From positions 868,001-932,000 of the forward strand of contig CATKHK010000002.1 of the NCBI GenBank assembly GCA_949751835.1: a DNA stretch of 64,000 nucleotides. Reading direction: 5' to 3'. Positions 33,620 to 44,320 of this stretch are shown in pieces. Numbering within the stretch: position 1 is the first letter of the stretch; each line of letters opens with the position of its first letter. Below the pieces are notes generated by a model. It saw nothing but the letters and a program-made list of their open reading frames with translations, had not been told where the DNA came from and did no database searches. Position numbers and translations under genes: made by a program. Source of the DNA: Blepharisma japonicum (lineage: Eukaryota > Ciliophora > Heterotrichea > Heterotrichida > Blepharismidae).

Positions 33620-34741
33620 ATGTCAGAGAAACCCAACTTTCGGCAACGAGCCATATCAGACCACGATATTCCTTCAAATTCCTCCCACCCCATCCGCATG
33701 CGAATATGCGAAGCCAATCTCGAAATAAATATCGCGACCATCGGCTCTCAACACCCTTACGTCCGTATCTTTTACGGAAACAACAAATGAAGAACCGAAG
33801 TCGCAAAAAATTCAGGAAAAACCCCAAAATGAGATATCGAGTACAAACTGGACCTTGAAGGAGACACAATCCAAGTAGTAGTTTTCCACAAAGGCTTTTT
33901 CTTTTCAGATCCAGAAATAGGAAGATGCACCATTTGCTTAAGTGAAGCTGTACAAGGCCACCTCGTCGAATGGTGAAATTTAACAACCCCAACTGGCAGC
34001 CACGCTGGGGCAATTTTAATTGCTTTTGAAATCCCTGATAAAAGGATCCCAGATATAGCAGTCTCTATGTGAACAACTCATAATGCAAACAGTTCATGAG
34101 ATGTAAGAGCCTGCAGAGCTTCTCCTATGGAGTGGAAGGTAAGGAAACAAAAAAACTCAAAATTCAAGCCGCAGCTGACCCAAAGGACTCCGGATCGAAA
34201 ATTTATGCATTTTTCGACTGAGCCAGATGAAGTTTACGATTTAGATCAATTAAAAACAGATTTATCCGAAGAAAATGAAAGATTGAGAGCACAAGAACTT
34301 AAGGTAAAGAAATTGTTTACAAAATTAAAGGGGGAAAGCATAGCGCTAAAAGATGAGAAAATAGAACTTAGAAAATGCAAAGAAATGCTGCAGGAAAAAG
34401 AAGAAAAAATTCTGCAGGACAAAAATACATTAGCGAATGAGAAATTGATGATAATAAAAGAAAAAGAAGAAATCGAAAAACTCAAGCTTCAGTTAAATCA
34501 GGATTATACTAAGCTTAAACAAGATAAATTAAAAATCTGCGCCCATAGAAAAGTCCTTGAAAAAAGGAGCAAAAAGATTTTTGAGACTATGAGACACATA
34601 GAGAGACACAAAGAAATGATCGAAAATTCTCCAAGCAAAATCAAAAATAAAGAAGACGGATCCATTGATGATGCTGAGCTTGACCATGAACTGGACGACT
34701 ATGACGTCGACATCAGTGATGGAGAGCTATATGAGCTTTAA
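33620..34741 (+). CDS. C2-like domain plus coiled-coil protein D
   Basis: 373 residues from ATG 33620, reading six or more TGA as Trp (e.g. NNKWRTE, TPKWDIE, SMWTTH, SSWDVR). The N-terminal C2-like domain (MRICEANLEINI, HPYVRIFYG, NSGKTPKWDIEYKLDL, IQVVVFHK, PEIGRCTICL) lacks most acidic loop residues, so it is probably calcium-independent. From ~residue 190 a long coiled coil runs (LSEENERLRAQELKVKKLFTK.., KEEIEKLKLQLNQDYTKLKQ), then an acidic tail. It is divergent from C2 protein C, sharing a ~385-nt spacer. The start at 34127 suggested by a standard code would cut the C2 domain off. Confidence 0.8.
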
Positions 34742-34768
34742 AGTATGTAAACTTAATGATAATAATAA

Positions 34769-35857
34769 ATGATTGCCATCATTCTATTGCTTAATATTGT
34801 AGCTTCTGAGGACCCAGTGGCCTGTCCAAAGTACAAATGCAAGCCTAAGGACTATAAGTTTCCTGACGCCAGCATATGCATGATCTATAACTCTACCGAT
34901 ACTACATATTACGTCAATGGATGTGACCATGGGTATTATTGTGCAGCTCTTCTAGAAGAAAAAATTGCTAGCTGCACGAAGCCATTGCCTCCAGTTCCTA
35001 ATACAAGATTACCTGGAGAAAGCTGCTTTTATGCAGAAGACTGCTATGTAAATAGCACATGCATTGATGGGCATTGCAAAGGAGTCCAAGAAGGCTATTA
35101 TTGCTATACCCACGAAGATTGCGATGTAGGACTTAGGTGTAATGAAAATAAATGCAAAACACAAATTCCAGCTGAAAGTAAAGGCTGCATTGATGACTCT
35201 GACTGTGTTAATAATGCTGGCTGCGATATCCAAGACTTAACTGATCCCTCAGTCAATATCTGCAAGAATTATTTCACAATTGAAAATTATCAATCAGTTA
35301 ACCTAAACTGCACAACTGCTGGAGAAATAAACTACATGTGCGACTCTGGATTTTGCATACAACAGACTGAGAATTCTATCCCTCAATGCTACCCAGCTCC
35401 AAAGTCAAGCAAAAAAATCCCAACTCCTTGTGCGTCTAGTAATGATTGTAGTTCGAAAATAGACGGGAATTTAAATTTGAACTTTACCGGTGAATGTATG
35501 TGTGGGCTTAATGAAAAAGGAAATAGCTATTGTGACGTTTTCCCTGGGGATAGCCCTTATGATAATTATGCAAAAATAATACAATCGTGGGTGAAGAGCA
35601 AGGCTATACTAAAATGCAATACATATGCAAGGTTCAGTTTAAACTGCATGGAAACATGGTGGGAGAAAAAGAAGATGGACGAGCTAATATATTATGATTA
35701 TTATGTAGACATCTATTCGATAATTCATGATGCTGAAGATTGTGTGATTGAAGCTTATTTTTCAAGCTATTGGGAAGCTAAAAAGGCGTATGAGAAGGAG
35801 AACTTTTCTAGTGTTTTAGGGGTTGCGGTATGGATACTTTTTGCCATAGATTTTTAA
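34769..35857 (+). CDS. Cysteine-rich secreted or GPI-anchored surface protein
   Basis: 362 residues. There is a signal peptide at the start (MIAIILLLNIVASEDP). About 40 cysteines follow, in repeated short modules of the form C..DGHCKG, ..CDVGLRC..NKC and DSDCV; these resemble the EB/Dickkopf-type small cystine repeats seen in many ciliate surface proteins. Several N-glycosylation sites (NSTD, NSTC, NCTT, NFTG) are present. The final ~15 residues are hydrophobic (VLGVAVWILFAI), the pattern of a GPI-anchor signal. Role unknown. It starts 27 nt after the preceding gene. Confidence 0.75.
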   Translation: MIAIILLLNIVASEDPVACPKYKCKPKDYKFPDASICMIYNSTDTTYYVNGCDHGYYCAALLEEKIASCTKPLPPVPNTRLPGESCFYAEDCYVNSTCIDGHCKGVQEGYYCYTHEDCDVGLRCNENKCKTQIPAESKGCIDDSDCVNNAGCDIQDLTDPSVNICKNYFTIENYQSVNLNCTTAGEINYMCDSGFCIQQTENSIPQCYPAPKSSKKIPTPCASSNDCSSKIDGNLNLNFTGECMCGLNEKGNSYCDVFPGDSPYDNYAKIIQSWVKSKAILKCNTYARFSLNCMETWWEKKKMDELIYYDYYVDIYSIIHDAEDCVIEAYFSSYWEAKKAYEKENFSSVLGVAVWILFAIDF

Positions 35858-36344
35858 GTAATAAATTAAGCTTGGTCTAATAAAGAGTCTGAATAAGAGA
35901 TTTATTTTATTTAGCAATCAATTTAGACGATTATTTGATAATAGCCATTTTAAGATTATTGCTATATAGGAATTCCTTATGATGTCTGCATATTGAATAA
36001 GACTCATAAAAAGCTAAGAGAAGAAGTATAAGTGAAAAATAATGGTTTAAAAATTATATAAATGAGAAGGAATCTAAAATTATGTGGTCTAAGGATTATG
36101 TTAAAAATCAAAGATAGCTTCAGATAAAAAAATTACATATTATTTCTTTTCAATGTGCTCAGGAATTATTTTTCTCAAAATCCCAAAGCTACTATTCAAT
36201 TTTATCAAGACACAGCAATCCTACCTCACTCTACCTCTCAAAACCAAGGGAAAGTCTAAAATTCTCCCCAAAATATTACTAATAACTGTTTATATTATTC
36301 AATCAGTTTCTTTAAAATCATAGTAAAAATAACTCTAATAAACA
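35858..36344. other. Intergenic, no gene seen
   Basis: AT-rich, stop-rich in all frames. It is upstream of the 800-residue coiled-coil gene; no regulatory site identified. Confidence 0.5.
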
Positions 36345-38747
36345 ATGCTCACACAATCTGCATTAACAAGCTTTCAAGCAAACTCAAAAAGCGCCTTCAG
36401 CAGCGACGGACAACTAACAGACCGCACTCGTGAGCTCCGTCGCGAAATAAAAGAAGTCCTTGATTTTGAATATGATCATCATGTCCTAGAAGTCAAAAGA
36501 CATCGCTCAGTTTTCTCCAATAAAGAACAGACTACATTGAAAAGGCAGCTTGACAAACTGATATCATCAAATAAAGAAAAAAGGAGAACTTTAAGAAAAC
36601 TTGTGATGGAGACAAGAAATTATGATCCTTTTGCAGGTGATTTCTCAACCTGCAAACTTTTTAATGCAAACGGCTCTTTTACTGAGAGAGCGTCAATAGT
36701 ATCAAGTATTGTCGCCCCATCACGAGAAGATATCATAGAAAAAATAGAAAGATACAACCAAAAGATCGAAGAAGCAGAACAGGAAAAACAAAAAATTGAG
36801 TGTGTCCTTACAAAGGAAAAAGAAGGAAATCTAATATGGAAAGAAAGAATCCAGCAGCTCAGCGAAATGCACAGAAGAGTGACTAAAAGTCATGAAGTTT
36901 CGCTAATTTCTAAACAAAGAGCTATTAACAACCTTATTTTAGGGCAAAATGAGACGATTTTGTATAAGCAAGAAATGTCAAGGCGGCAAGAAGAATACGT
37001 CCAAGTCTACACTGAGCAGCGCAAAAGATATGACGAAATCCAAGAAGAAATTGACAATATTGTCACAAATATCAGTGGAAACGCTATAAAACAAGCTGAG
37101 AGAAGACGGGAAATAACCACTATGATTGACAAGCTTGAAAAACAGCTGAGACGGCATGAAAAAGAAATAAGAGAAAAAGAGAGGTTGGAAAATGCTTATC
37201 AAAGCTACCAGGAGCAGCTCAGCATAATTAATGAAGTGCTAGAAAGATATGACAGAGACACTTTTGACTGTCTTGACGAGGAATCTTTGACTGGGATAAT
37301 TGATATGTATAAGTTTTTGATTTATCAAGAAACATCTCTGAGCTCCAGATTCCAAGAGTTGACTTTGGATTTTTTAGCGCTGCAGAAGCGCTATGAAGAA
37401 TTAGATGGGGAGTTGCAGGTATTGAAGACAAATAATGATGAATTTGGGGGTTTAGAGACAAATTTACCGGATACTTTTAATATGATGAAATTTTCATTAG
37501 AGGATAATTTGACATCAAAAAATGAACATACTGAAGAGTCGGAGATGCTTATATTGAAAATTTATTTGATTATTATGAATCTTGCAATAGTGTCTATTAG
37601 CTCGATGAGGACAATAAATGATAGATGTCCAAGATTAGGGCTTGATAAAGAATCAGAGTTTATTGAAGCTGCTTCTACTATAGAAGAGCTACAAAAAGGG
37701 TTTTTAAAGAAGCGTGAAAGCTCTATTACAAAATCTCCTGCCATCCCAAAGCTATATAAAACGGAATTTTTTGACCAATATCAAGAGAATTTTTCAATCG
37801 AAAATTTCAAGAAAAATGTGATGCCTTATATTTCGCTAAAAAAAACAGAAATAATTTCCTGTTTTAAAAAAGCTTTTAAAAACAATGACGACTCAAAGCT
37901 TTTTGCGAATTTAATTAAAGAACAGCCTATGATTTTGTATTTCACCAACTCAAAAATCCTTGACAATTATCTGAATAATAAAAATAAAGAGCCAGCTCAA
38001 GGCTCTTTACATGCATTTTTAGATATTGTGGAGCTGATTTCTACAGGTCATATGCTGTACCAGCATCAGTTTATGCGGCTGAGCTCAGTTATTTCTCCAT
38101 TAATTTTAGGCTTGAATTCCAAGCGTGTATATGAGCTAGAAGAGCTTGAGCAGTTATTATCAAAAATCCAAGAAATAAACCATGAGCCAAGGACTGAAGA
38201 AGCCCCACAAGTTCGAAGGGTTTCTAGAATTCCAACAATAATTAAAGAAAGAACTGTCAATAAATTTCTTCCTGTCGAAGAAAATGAGGTAGACTCCCCA
38301 GTGGTTTATAAAATAGTGGAGCCTTCAAGGTCACTAGAAAAACTAAATGTAAGGCTGACTGATGAAGAAGCTGCAATAAAGCGCATGAAAAGCATATTAC
38401 CAAAGCCAATTATGGAAAAAGTAAATAAATCATATGGATCTGATGAGAATGAGAGGGTGCTTGAAGGGACAATTAATGCCAAAGATATAAGGAAAAATTT
38501 GTCGCAGTTTTCACCGAGAAATATCCTTTATGAAGTCAAAGATATTGAGAAGAAAATAAAGAGGGTGAAGACCGCAGAGAAGAAGGCTGGAAATAGGAAT
38601 AAAGCAAATTTAATTGATGTCCCGCTGCAGTTTAGGTTTTATAGCAAGCCCTGGGGGTTAATACAGAAAGCGTTGAGCAGTAGAGATACTAGTAAAGATA
38701 ACACTAGACCTTCAACACAGCACAAGACAGCAAGGACGTCTAATTAG
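36345..38747 (+). CDS. Large coiled-coil protein, 800 residues
   Basis: One uninterrupted frame with no TGA. The N-terminal ~350 residues are mostly heptad coiled coil (IIEKIERYNQKIEEAEQEKQ, KQAERRREITTMIDKLEKQL). A helical, less charged middle follows (ILKIYLIIMNLAIVSISSMR may be buried helix, not a clear TM), and the tail is basic and disordered. No motor, kinase or EF-hand motif is visible. Such proteins are common in the ciliate cortex and basal bodies; placing this one there is inference. Family not recognised. Confidence 0.7.
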   Translation: MLTQSALTSFQANSKSAFSSDGQLTDRTRELRREIKEVLDFEYDHHVLEVKRHRSVFSNKEQTTLKRQLDKLISSNKEKRRTLRKLVMETRNYDPFAGDFSTCKLFNANGSFTERASIVSSIVAPSREDIIEKIERYNQKIEEAEQEKQKIECVLTKEKEGNLIWKERIQQLSEMHRRVTKSHEVSLISKQRAINNLILGQNETILYKQEMSRRQEEYVQVYTEQRKRYDEIQEEIDNIVTNISGNAIKQAERRREITTMIDKLEKQLRRHEKEIREKERLENAYQSYQEQLSIINEVLERYDRDTFDCLDEESLTGIIDMYKFLIYQETSLSSRFQELTLDFLALQKRYEELDGELQVLKTNNDEFGGLETNLPDTFNMMKFSLEDNLTSKNEHTEESEMLILKIYLIIMNLAIVSISSMRTINDRCPRLGLDKESEFIEAASTIEELQKGFLKKRESSITKSPAIPKLYKTEFFDQYQENFSIENFKKNVMPYISLKKTEIISCFKKAFKNNDDSKLFANLIKEQPMILYFTNSKILDNYLNNKNKEPAQGSLHAFLDIVELISTGHMLYQHQFMRLSSVISPLILGLNSKRVYELEELEQLLSKIQEINHEPRTEEAPQVRRVSRIPTIIKERTVNKFLPVEENEVDSPVVYKIVEPSRSLEKLNVRLTDEEAAIKRMKSILPKPIMEKVNKSYGSDENERVLEGTINAKDIRKNLSQFSPRNILYEVKDIEKKIKRVKTAEKKAGNRNKANLIDVPLQFRFYSKPWGLIQKALSSRDTSKDNTRPSTQHKTARTSN

Positions 38748-38988
38748 TATTGATAAAGTATTAATATATGAATAAGTTTGCATTGTGTCTTTTATAAAAA
38801 TATTACTCTTTAGTGTTTACAATATATTTTAAGGAGAGTTATAGAATATTTTATTGATGCAATAAAATTATATTATTTAAGCCAACCTGTCCTTATTTCT
38901 ACATCCTAAAACCTTTATATTCACTCTTCTATATAATTTTTTTTCTTATTCTAGAGGCTTCAATACATTTTTTAAATCTCATATTTAA
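38748..38988. other. Intergenic between the two coiled-coil genes
   Basis: AT-rich spacer of 241 nt, probably promoter of the next gene. Nothing else seen. Confidence 0.4.
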
Positions 38989-41406
38989 ATGCTAACTTCA
39001 ACCTCATCTCCTACAAGGTCGTTTTATGATCCTCCAGACCCATATAATCCTGCTATTGTTGATGATCTCCTTCGTGGTGCCAATGACTGGAGGAATATCC
39101 AAGACATCGTTCGCCTCACCTTTAAAGCTCTCAGCGACACAGTCAGAGCACAAGGCCAAGCCCTCAAAGAAATCGAGCGTCAAATGCCATCTCGCCTTAC
39201 CCGCTCCGAGTTTCACTCCGCACTTGCCCAAAAGGCTGATTTTACTACAGTTTCTGAGCAAATCGCTGATTTGAGAACTTCTTTAGAAAACAGAAGTACT
39301 TTTATAGAGCTGCAAGCCAGAATTGATGACAAAGTCTCTCATAGTGAGCTCAGCTATCTTCTAAGTACAAAGGCATCAATTGAGGACTTAAACACAATTG
39401 CAGATGCAAAAATATCAGCCAATGAGATGAAATCAACTATCCACGATGTTTATTCAAGGCTAGAATTTATTCAATCAGAGATAAATCGTCAAATTCAAGC
39501 TTTGCCAACAATGAAAGATTTAGAAGAGCTTAGTTTTGAGGTCAAAGGCAAAGCAGGCATTAAAGATGTAGAAGACATGCTGAAGTTTTTAGATGAAAAA
39601 CAGACATCAGCCATGGGGAAAAAGGCCAATAGGAATGATGTAGACAGTGCGCTCAGCAGAAAAGCAGATTTAGCAGATATCAAAAAGATCATGGGAGCGC
39701 TAGAGACTAAAGCAGAACAGGAATGTGTAGAACAAATCCAAGCAGCTCTTGATGACAAAGTTGATAGAGGCGAGCTTAACCAAGTAATTATTAGAGATAT
39801 AAGCCAAAAAGCAGACAGAAGAGAAATTGATGCTTTACAAGAGTTCACGAGGGAAGTTAAAAGAGATCTAGAAACCAGAGTTTCTGAAGCCAGTATCAAT
39901 ATTGAATCATATTTTAAATCTCTTAAGAACGAAACTGAGCAAATAAGAACTTCCTTTGCCACAAGCCTCGGCAATAAAGCAGACGTTAGAGAAATTGACA
40001 AAATCCTTACAGGTCTGCATAGGAAAGCAGAAACAGATCATGTCAACGACTGGATTAATTTAGCTAAAAAAGAGTTCAGTGAGCAGCTAAATACTAAAAC
40101 ATCAGAACTGAAAGCACAAATCCGGAATCATGAAGAAGTCATTTTTGAAAAAACCACAAATAATGAGCAAGCCTCTAAAAGCCTAGACTATGACATAAAA
40201 AACATAAAAGATCAGCTTAAAACACTTCTCGAAGAAAAAAAAATTGATAAGGATGAAAGCTTAAAATTTGTGAAAAATTCGATTTCACAAAGCAAAAGCG
40301 AAATTAATGCAGATATTCAAACAATTTCAGAAGAAATAGATAGGATAATGAGGACTATAGAAGAAATTAACTCAGTGAAATCTTCAAAAGATGAGCTGAG
40401 TGATTTATATGACCAAATTACTGCAAGAATGGAAGAAAAAGCTGACCACAGCGACTTAGATAAAATTGTTTCAAATGCCCAGAGAGATTCTTTGAACTCA
40501 GTCCAGTCCTTAAAAGATGATTTTAGAGTCAAGGTGTCTCGTCTTGAAAATGAAATTTACTCAAAACTCGACCAAAAAGTGTCCATGGCCGAACTTCATA
40601 CCTATTTAAGCGAAAAAGTAGACGTTTCTCAAGTCAACCGTCTTATAGGCTCCAAAGCTTCTCAAGATGAAATTACCACAGTCCGGCGTGAAATAGAGCG
40701 AGTCTTCCAAGAGCTTAAACTTCGAGCCCTCAAAGACGACATGGAGCACCACATTTTGACCACGAAAAATGCCTTAGAAGAAGTAGGAAAAGACATGCTT
40801 CTAAAAGCCAGTATAAAAGACATCTGCACCTTATTAGACATGAAGGCAAGCGTAGAAGACGTAAACCAAGCCCTTATGGACATCCACAAAGAGCTAGACA
40901 CCAAGGCAAATCATCAAGAAGTAGTAGAACATATGAATGAACAGTCCTTGATTAATGAAGCTTTGTGCAGTGAAAATACAGTAGGAAGATGGATATGGAA
41001 AAGTAGTGAAGTAAAGAACGGCTTTGCAATTCCTTGGGAAATTCAGAGTGTTAACACTTGTCCAGAGAATTTCTTGTGGGAGCCTGAAGGAACTAATTTA
41101 ATTGTGGTAGCTCCTGGACTGTATGAGGTGATGTTTGGATTTTATTCAAAAAAGAAACCAACGGTACAGCTGCTGGTAAATGGAGAACCGATACTTTCTG
41201 CAGTCAATAATGCATCGTAAGGAATATTTAGATATGTAATACACCATAGCAGTGGACGGCTAAAAGGAGTGAATTCTCATTCATCAGGAAATATTACAGG
41301 GCTGACCTTGATTGATTTCTTAGCATTGCCAGCAAGATCTAGGCTCTCAATTTCGTATACAGGAGACTCAAATGCAGAAGGATTCTTTGGGTTGAGGAAG
41401 CTTTAG
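38989..41406 (+). CDS. Repetitive coiled-coil protein with C1q/TNF-like C-terminal domain
   Basis: 800 residues after removing a 15-nt intron (41217-41231). The first ~640 residues consist of degenerate ~30-residue repeats built round K-A-D/S...I...L with KAD or KAS (QKADFTTVSEQIADL, RKADLADIKKIMGAL, NKADVREIDKIL, DKVDRGELNQV). They should form a long helical rod. The last ~130 residues (GRWIWKSSEVKNG, GLYEVMFGFYSKK, VQLLVNGEPIL, GNITGLTLIDFLALPARSRL, FFGLRKL) have the beta-strand pattern of a C1q/TNF jelly-roll. Without splicing the domain would lose its last ~60 residues. No signal peptide, so intracellular. Exact family not recognised. Confidence 0.75.
41217..41231 (+). other. 15-nt intron in the C1q-like domain
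   Basis: GTAAGGAATATTTAG, phase 2. Splicing continues VNNAS into YVIHHSSG; retention gives in-frame TAA. Confidence 0.82.
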
Positions 41407-41450
41407 AATTTAAAAATAATTTAAAAAGATAATCAGTAATCTTAGATTAT

Positions 41451-42663
41451 CTAAATGTTAAAGATTATCGCCAACATATTTAATAATACCAGAGATAGCA
41501 ATAAGCCACCGCTATCTTTTTTATATCCATCAATAGCCCTTGCCAGCCCAACTCTATAGTTGTCCATATCAAAAGTAATATAAAATCTTCTAATAAACAC
41601 ATCTCCTAGTAATCAACTTTCTTCTTCCTGATAATTCAAGGGCAGCAAATAAGACCCACTGATAGGGTAAAAGTAATCTTGAGCTTCTAAAGTATATTCT
41701 TTCCCATTAACCACAAATGTAAGTTTTGGATAATCGCTACTAGGCTTATTAAAACAAATAACATAATCTTCATTATCAGGATAATATTGACACCCATGCT
41801 TTTTCACCAGCTCATTTTGAATGCTGTTAACACTATCAGAAGGCCCATAAATAAAGCTAGTCCCTGTATCAATAATTGCTGGAATATTAATATTTATAGT
41901 GCGCTCTCCAAATTTTACACTTTCGCACATGATTTCCCAAAAGCCGGGGTTAACGGTTGTGTCGTTAATTATACTCACATAAGTGAACTCTTTTTGGGTA
42001 GAATATGTAGCGAGGTCTGAACCATCAATCATAAGGTTGGATTGTGGACTTTGTCCGAGTCAATTCAAGAAAAAGGCAAATTGGCGGTTTTTAATTTTTC
42101 CTTGCTTGTGAAGTTGAGTTACTAAGGATGGGTAGTCTTCGAGTCGGTCCAAAGCAAAGCCAACTAATCCGTCAGCTTTGTAGCCATCATTGTCTTCTTC
42201 ATTGTTAGCTAACAGAAATGCATAATCTGTTGCATTAATTGAAGAAGAGTCTCCTATCCCCACTGTGTCTGTTACCATTTCTCCAGAGGTTTCGCCTTTG
42301 AGATAAGTAATTGTCTTATTAACTCCAAGGCTATCATAAGTGGTTGAGCTTGATGGAGAAAAAGTATGGTTACATTTGTGGCATGTGGTACAGCCTTTTT
42401 CAACAACTCAAAGAATTGTGCTGCCTGTATCAAAGAGGCATGAAAAAGGTTGTGCTGGAGTGCCTATAGAAATCATGCCGTAGTATTGGGCCTAAGTAAA
42501 AAATTACATTTTGAAAATTTATCATTGTGGAAGAACTTCCTCCAAGAGATTTTTTGATATATTTATAATTCATTCAAAGCTCTTCATAAGAAGAATATTG
42601 AGAGTTTAGATCGATTGATATAAGAGAGAAAACAAGTGGGAGAGAAAATAAAATAAAAATCAT
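41451..42663 (-). CDS. Pepsin-type (A1) aspartic protease 1 of 4
   Basis: 398 residues with a 16-nt intron (42492-42507). TGA codes for Trp at several sites, including FFLNWLG where proteases 3 and 4 have TGG. A signal peptide starts the protein (MIFILFSLPLVFSLISI). Catalytic Asp 1 is in CLFDTGSTILWVV and Asp 2 in AIIDTGTSFIYGP. The flap and the pepsin disulphide pattern CTTCHKC follow the first. The C-terminus is hydrophobic (LLLSLVLLNMLAIIFN), suggesting a GPI or membrane anchor. It should act in a secretory or digestive vacuole compartment. It is the most divergent of the four copies, with the longer 16-nt intron. Confidence 0.9.
42492..42507 (-). other. 16-nt intron, protease 1
   Basis: Minus strand GTAATTTTTTACTTAG, at the same phase-0 site as the 15-nt introns of proteases 2-4 (before QYYG). 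It shifts the frame if retained. Confidence 0.8.
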
Positions 42664-42700
42664 TTTTTCTCTATTATTAGTTAATTATTCAAGATTGAAA

Positions 42701-43939
42701 TTAAAAGTTAAAGAGTAAGCCTATTACACAGCTAATTGCTGCAAATATCAAGTTGCTTGCTGCACTTGGGTCAGCCCATACAAAAGAACTCGATATTGAC
42801 CTGGCAAAGCCAATCTTTTTGTCATCCATATCGAAGTTTATATAAAAGTTCCTAATAAAGGCATCTCCTAAAAGCCACTGATTTTGATTTAATGGCAGAA
42901 TTGGCAAAATATAAAGATCATCAGGCTCATCATAATAAATATATTGCTCTATTGTGAGTGCATATGAAACACCATCAAATACCCAATTCATAGTTGGACC
43001 ACTAGAGCCTTCAGGGCATAAGACTAAGCCATCTGATTTTGAGTATACACATTTGTGGTTATCTATGAATTCTTTCCAAATTTTCTCGACTGACTTCTGA
43101 GGCCCATAAATAAAGCTGGTTCCAGTGTCAATAATGGCCTCATTACCAGAATCAAGGACTTTATCTCCCATCTTCATACGGTCGCACTCTATTTCCCAGA
43201 AACCAGGGTTCGTTTTTGTATTTTTTATTAAACTGACATAAGTAAAAGAAGTTTGGTTGGGAAGAGCGTATGTAGATAAGCTGCTTCCATCAATCATAAG
43301 GTTAGATGATGGTGATTTGCTAAGCCCATTGAGGTAAAAGGCAAATTGACGGTTTTGGATTTGGCCTGCATTTTTTAGAGAGGTAACCAAGCTCGGATAG
43401 CCATCTCCTAAGCTATCTAGTGCAAATCCTACCAATCCGTCTGCTTGAAACCCATCATTATCCTTTTCATTATTTGCCAAGAGAAATGCAAAGCTTGTTG
43501 CAGAAACTGATGAAGTATCTCCAATAGTGATTGTGTCTTTACCCACGAACCCATCAGTTTCTCCTTTCAAATAAGGTAATTTCATAGGCTTCGTTAAATT
43601 CATGTATGTATTAGAGTCCTTTGGGTTGAATGTATTGTTGCATTTGTGGCAGGTTGTGCAGCCAGTTTGTACCACCCAGACAGTTGTGCTGCCTGTATCA
43701 AAAAGACAAGAAAAATGCTGTGGAGGAGTGCCTAGACTTATGCTTCCGTAATATTGAAGCTACATTAATTTTACATTCTCGAAATTGGTTAGTCCACTCG
43801 AAGAAGATAAAGACCATTTCTTCTCAGCTTTTGCATTTCTATAGTGTTCCAAGAATTCATGATAGTTATTGAAAGGAGATTCTAGGTTGATGGAAATTGC
43901 AGCAAAGGCTAAAGGAATGAAACCAAAAATTCATAACAT
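42701..43939 (-). CDS. Pepsin-type (A1) aspartic protease 2 of 4
   Basis: 407 residues, intron at 43760-43774. The signal peptide is MLWIFGFIPLAFAAISI (TGA as Trp at position 3). Catalytic motifs are CLFDTGSTTVWVV and AIIDTGTSFIYGP. C-terminal tail is hydrophobic (SNLIFAAISCVIGLLFNF). The Cys-rich loop GCTTCHKCNNTF after the first Asp and SPSSNLMIDGS near the middle are shared with the neighbours. It is a close paralogue of copy 3; the non-coding spacer between copies is ~380 nt. Confidence 0.92.
43760..43774 (-). other. 15-nt intron, protease 2
   Basis: Minus strand GTAAAATTAATGTAG, phase 0, ending in an in-frame TAG if retained. It joins NFEN to LQYYGSISLG. Confidence 0.85.
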
Positions 43940-44320
43940 TTTTATTAAATTAGTCATTTGACGAATCCTTACAGAAAATTTATGAGGAGTTGAATAAAAG
44001 ATTAATGACAAGGAATTTAAGATTATAATTCAGCACCCCTTGACAGAGCCGATTGTCAGTGTTTAATAAAAAAGAAAAATTTTATATATCAATTTCTTGT
44101 TAAATTTCAGATTTTTATACTAAGCAATTTCCTAGTTGGCTTCAAGGTTTGATGCCATCCAAATAATTCAGATATTTTTGATATATTTATAAGGAATTAA
44201 AACTCTTCGTATAGAGAGTATGAAAAGTAATATGGATCGGTGAAAAAGTATCTAATTCTCAGAGGGAACAAATGAAAAAGCATTTTACCGTATTATTAGA
44301 CAATTATTCTAAAATGGTAA
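43940..44320. other. Spacer between proteases 2 and 3
   Basis: AT-rich, without open frames. Probably promoter of protease 2 and 3' flank of protease 3. Confidence 0.45.

Noticed and set aside
39004-40904. Antisense ORFs under the coiled-coil gene
   Set aside because: Ser/Leu-rich mirror translations of Lys/Glu/Asp-rich coiled coil, a typical artefact of reading the opposite strand.
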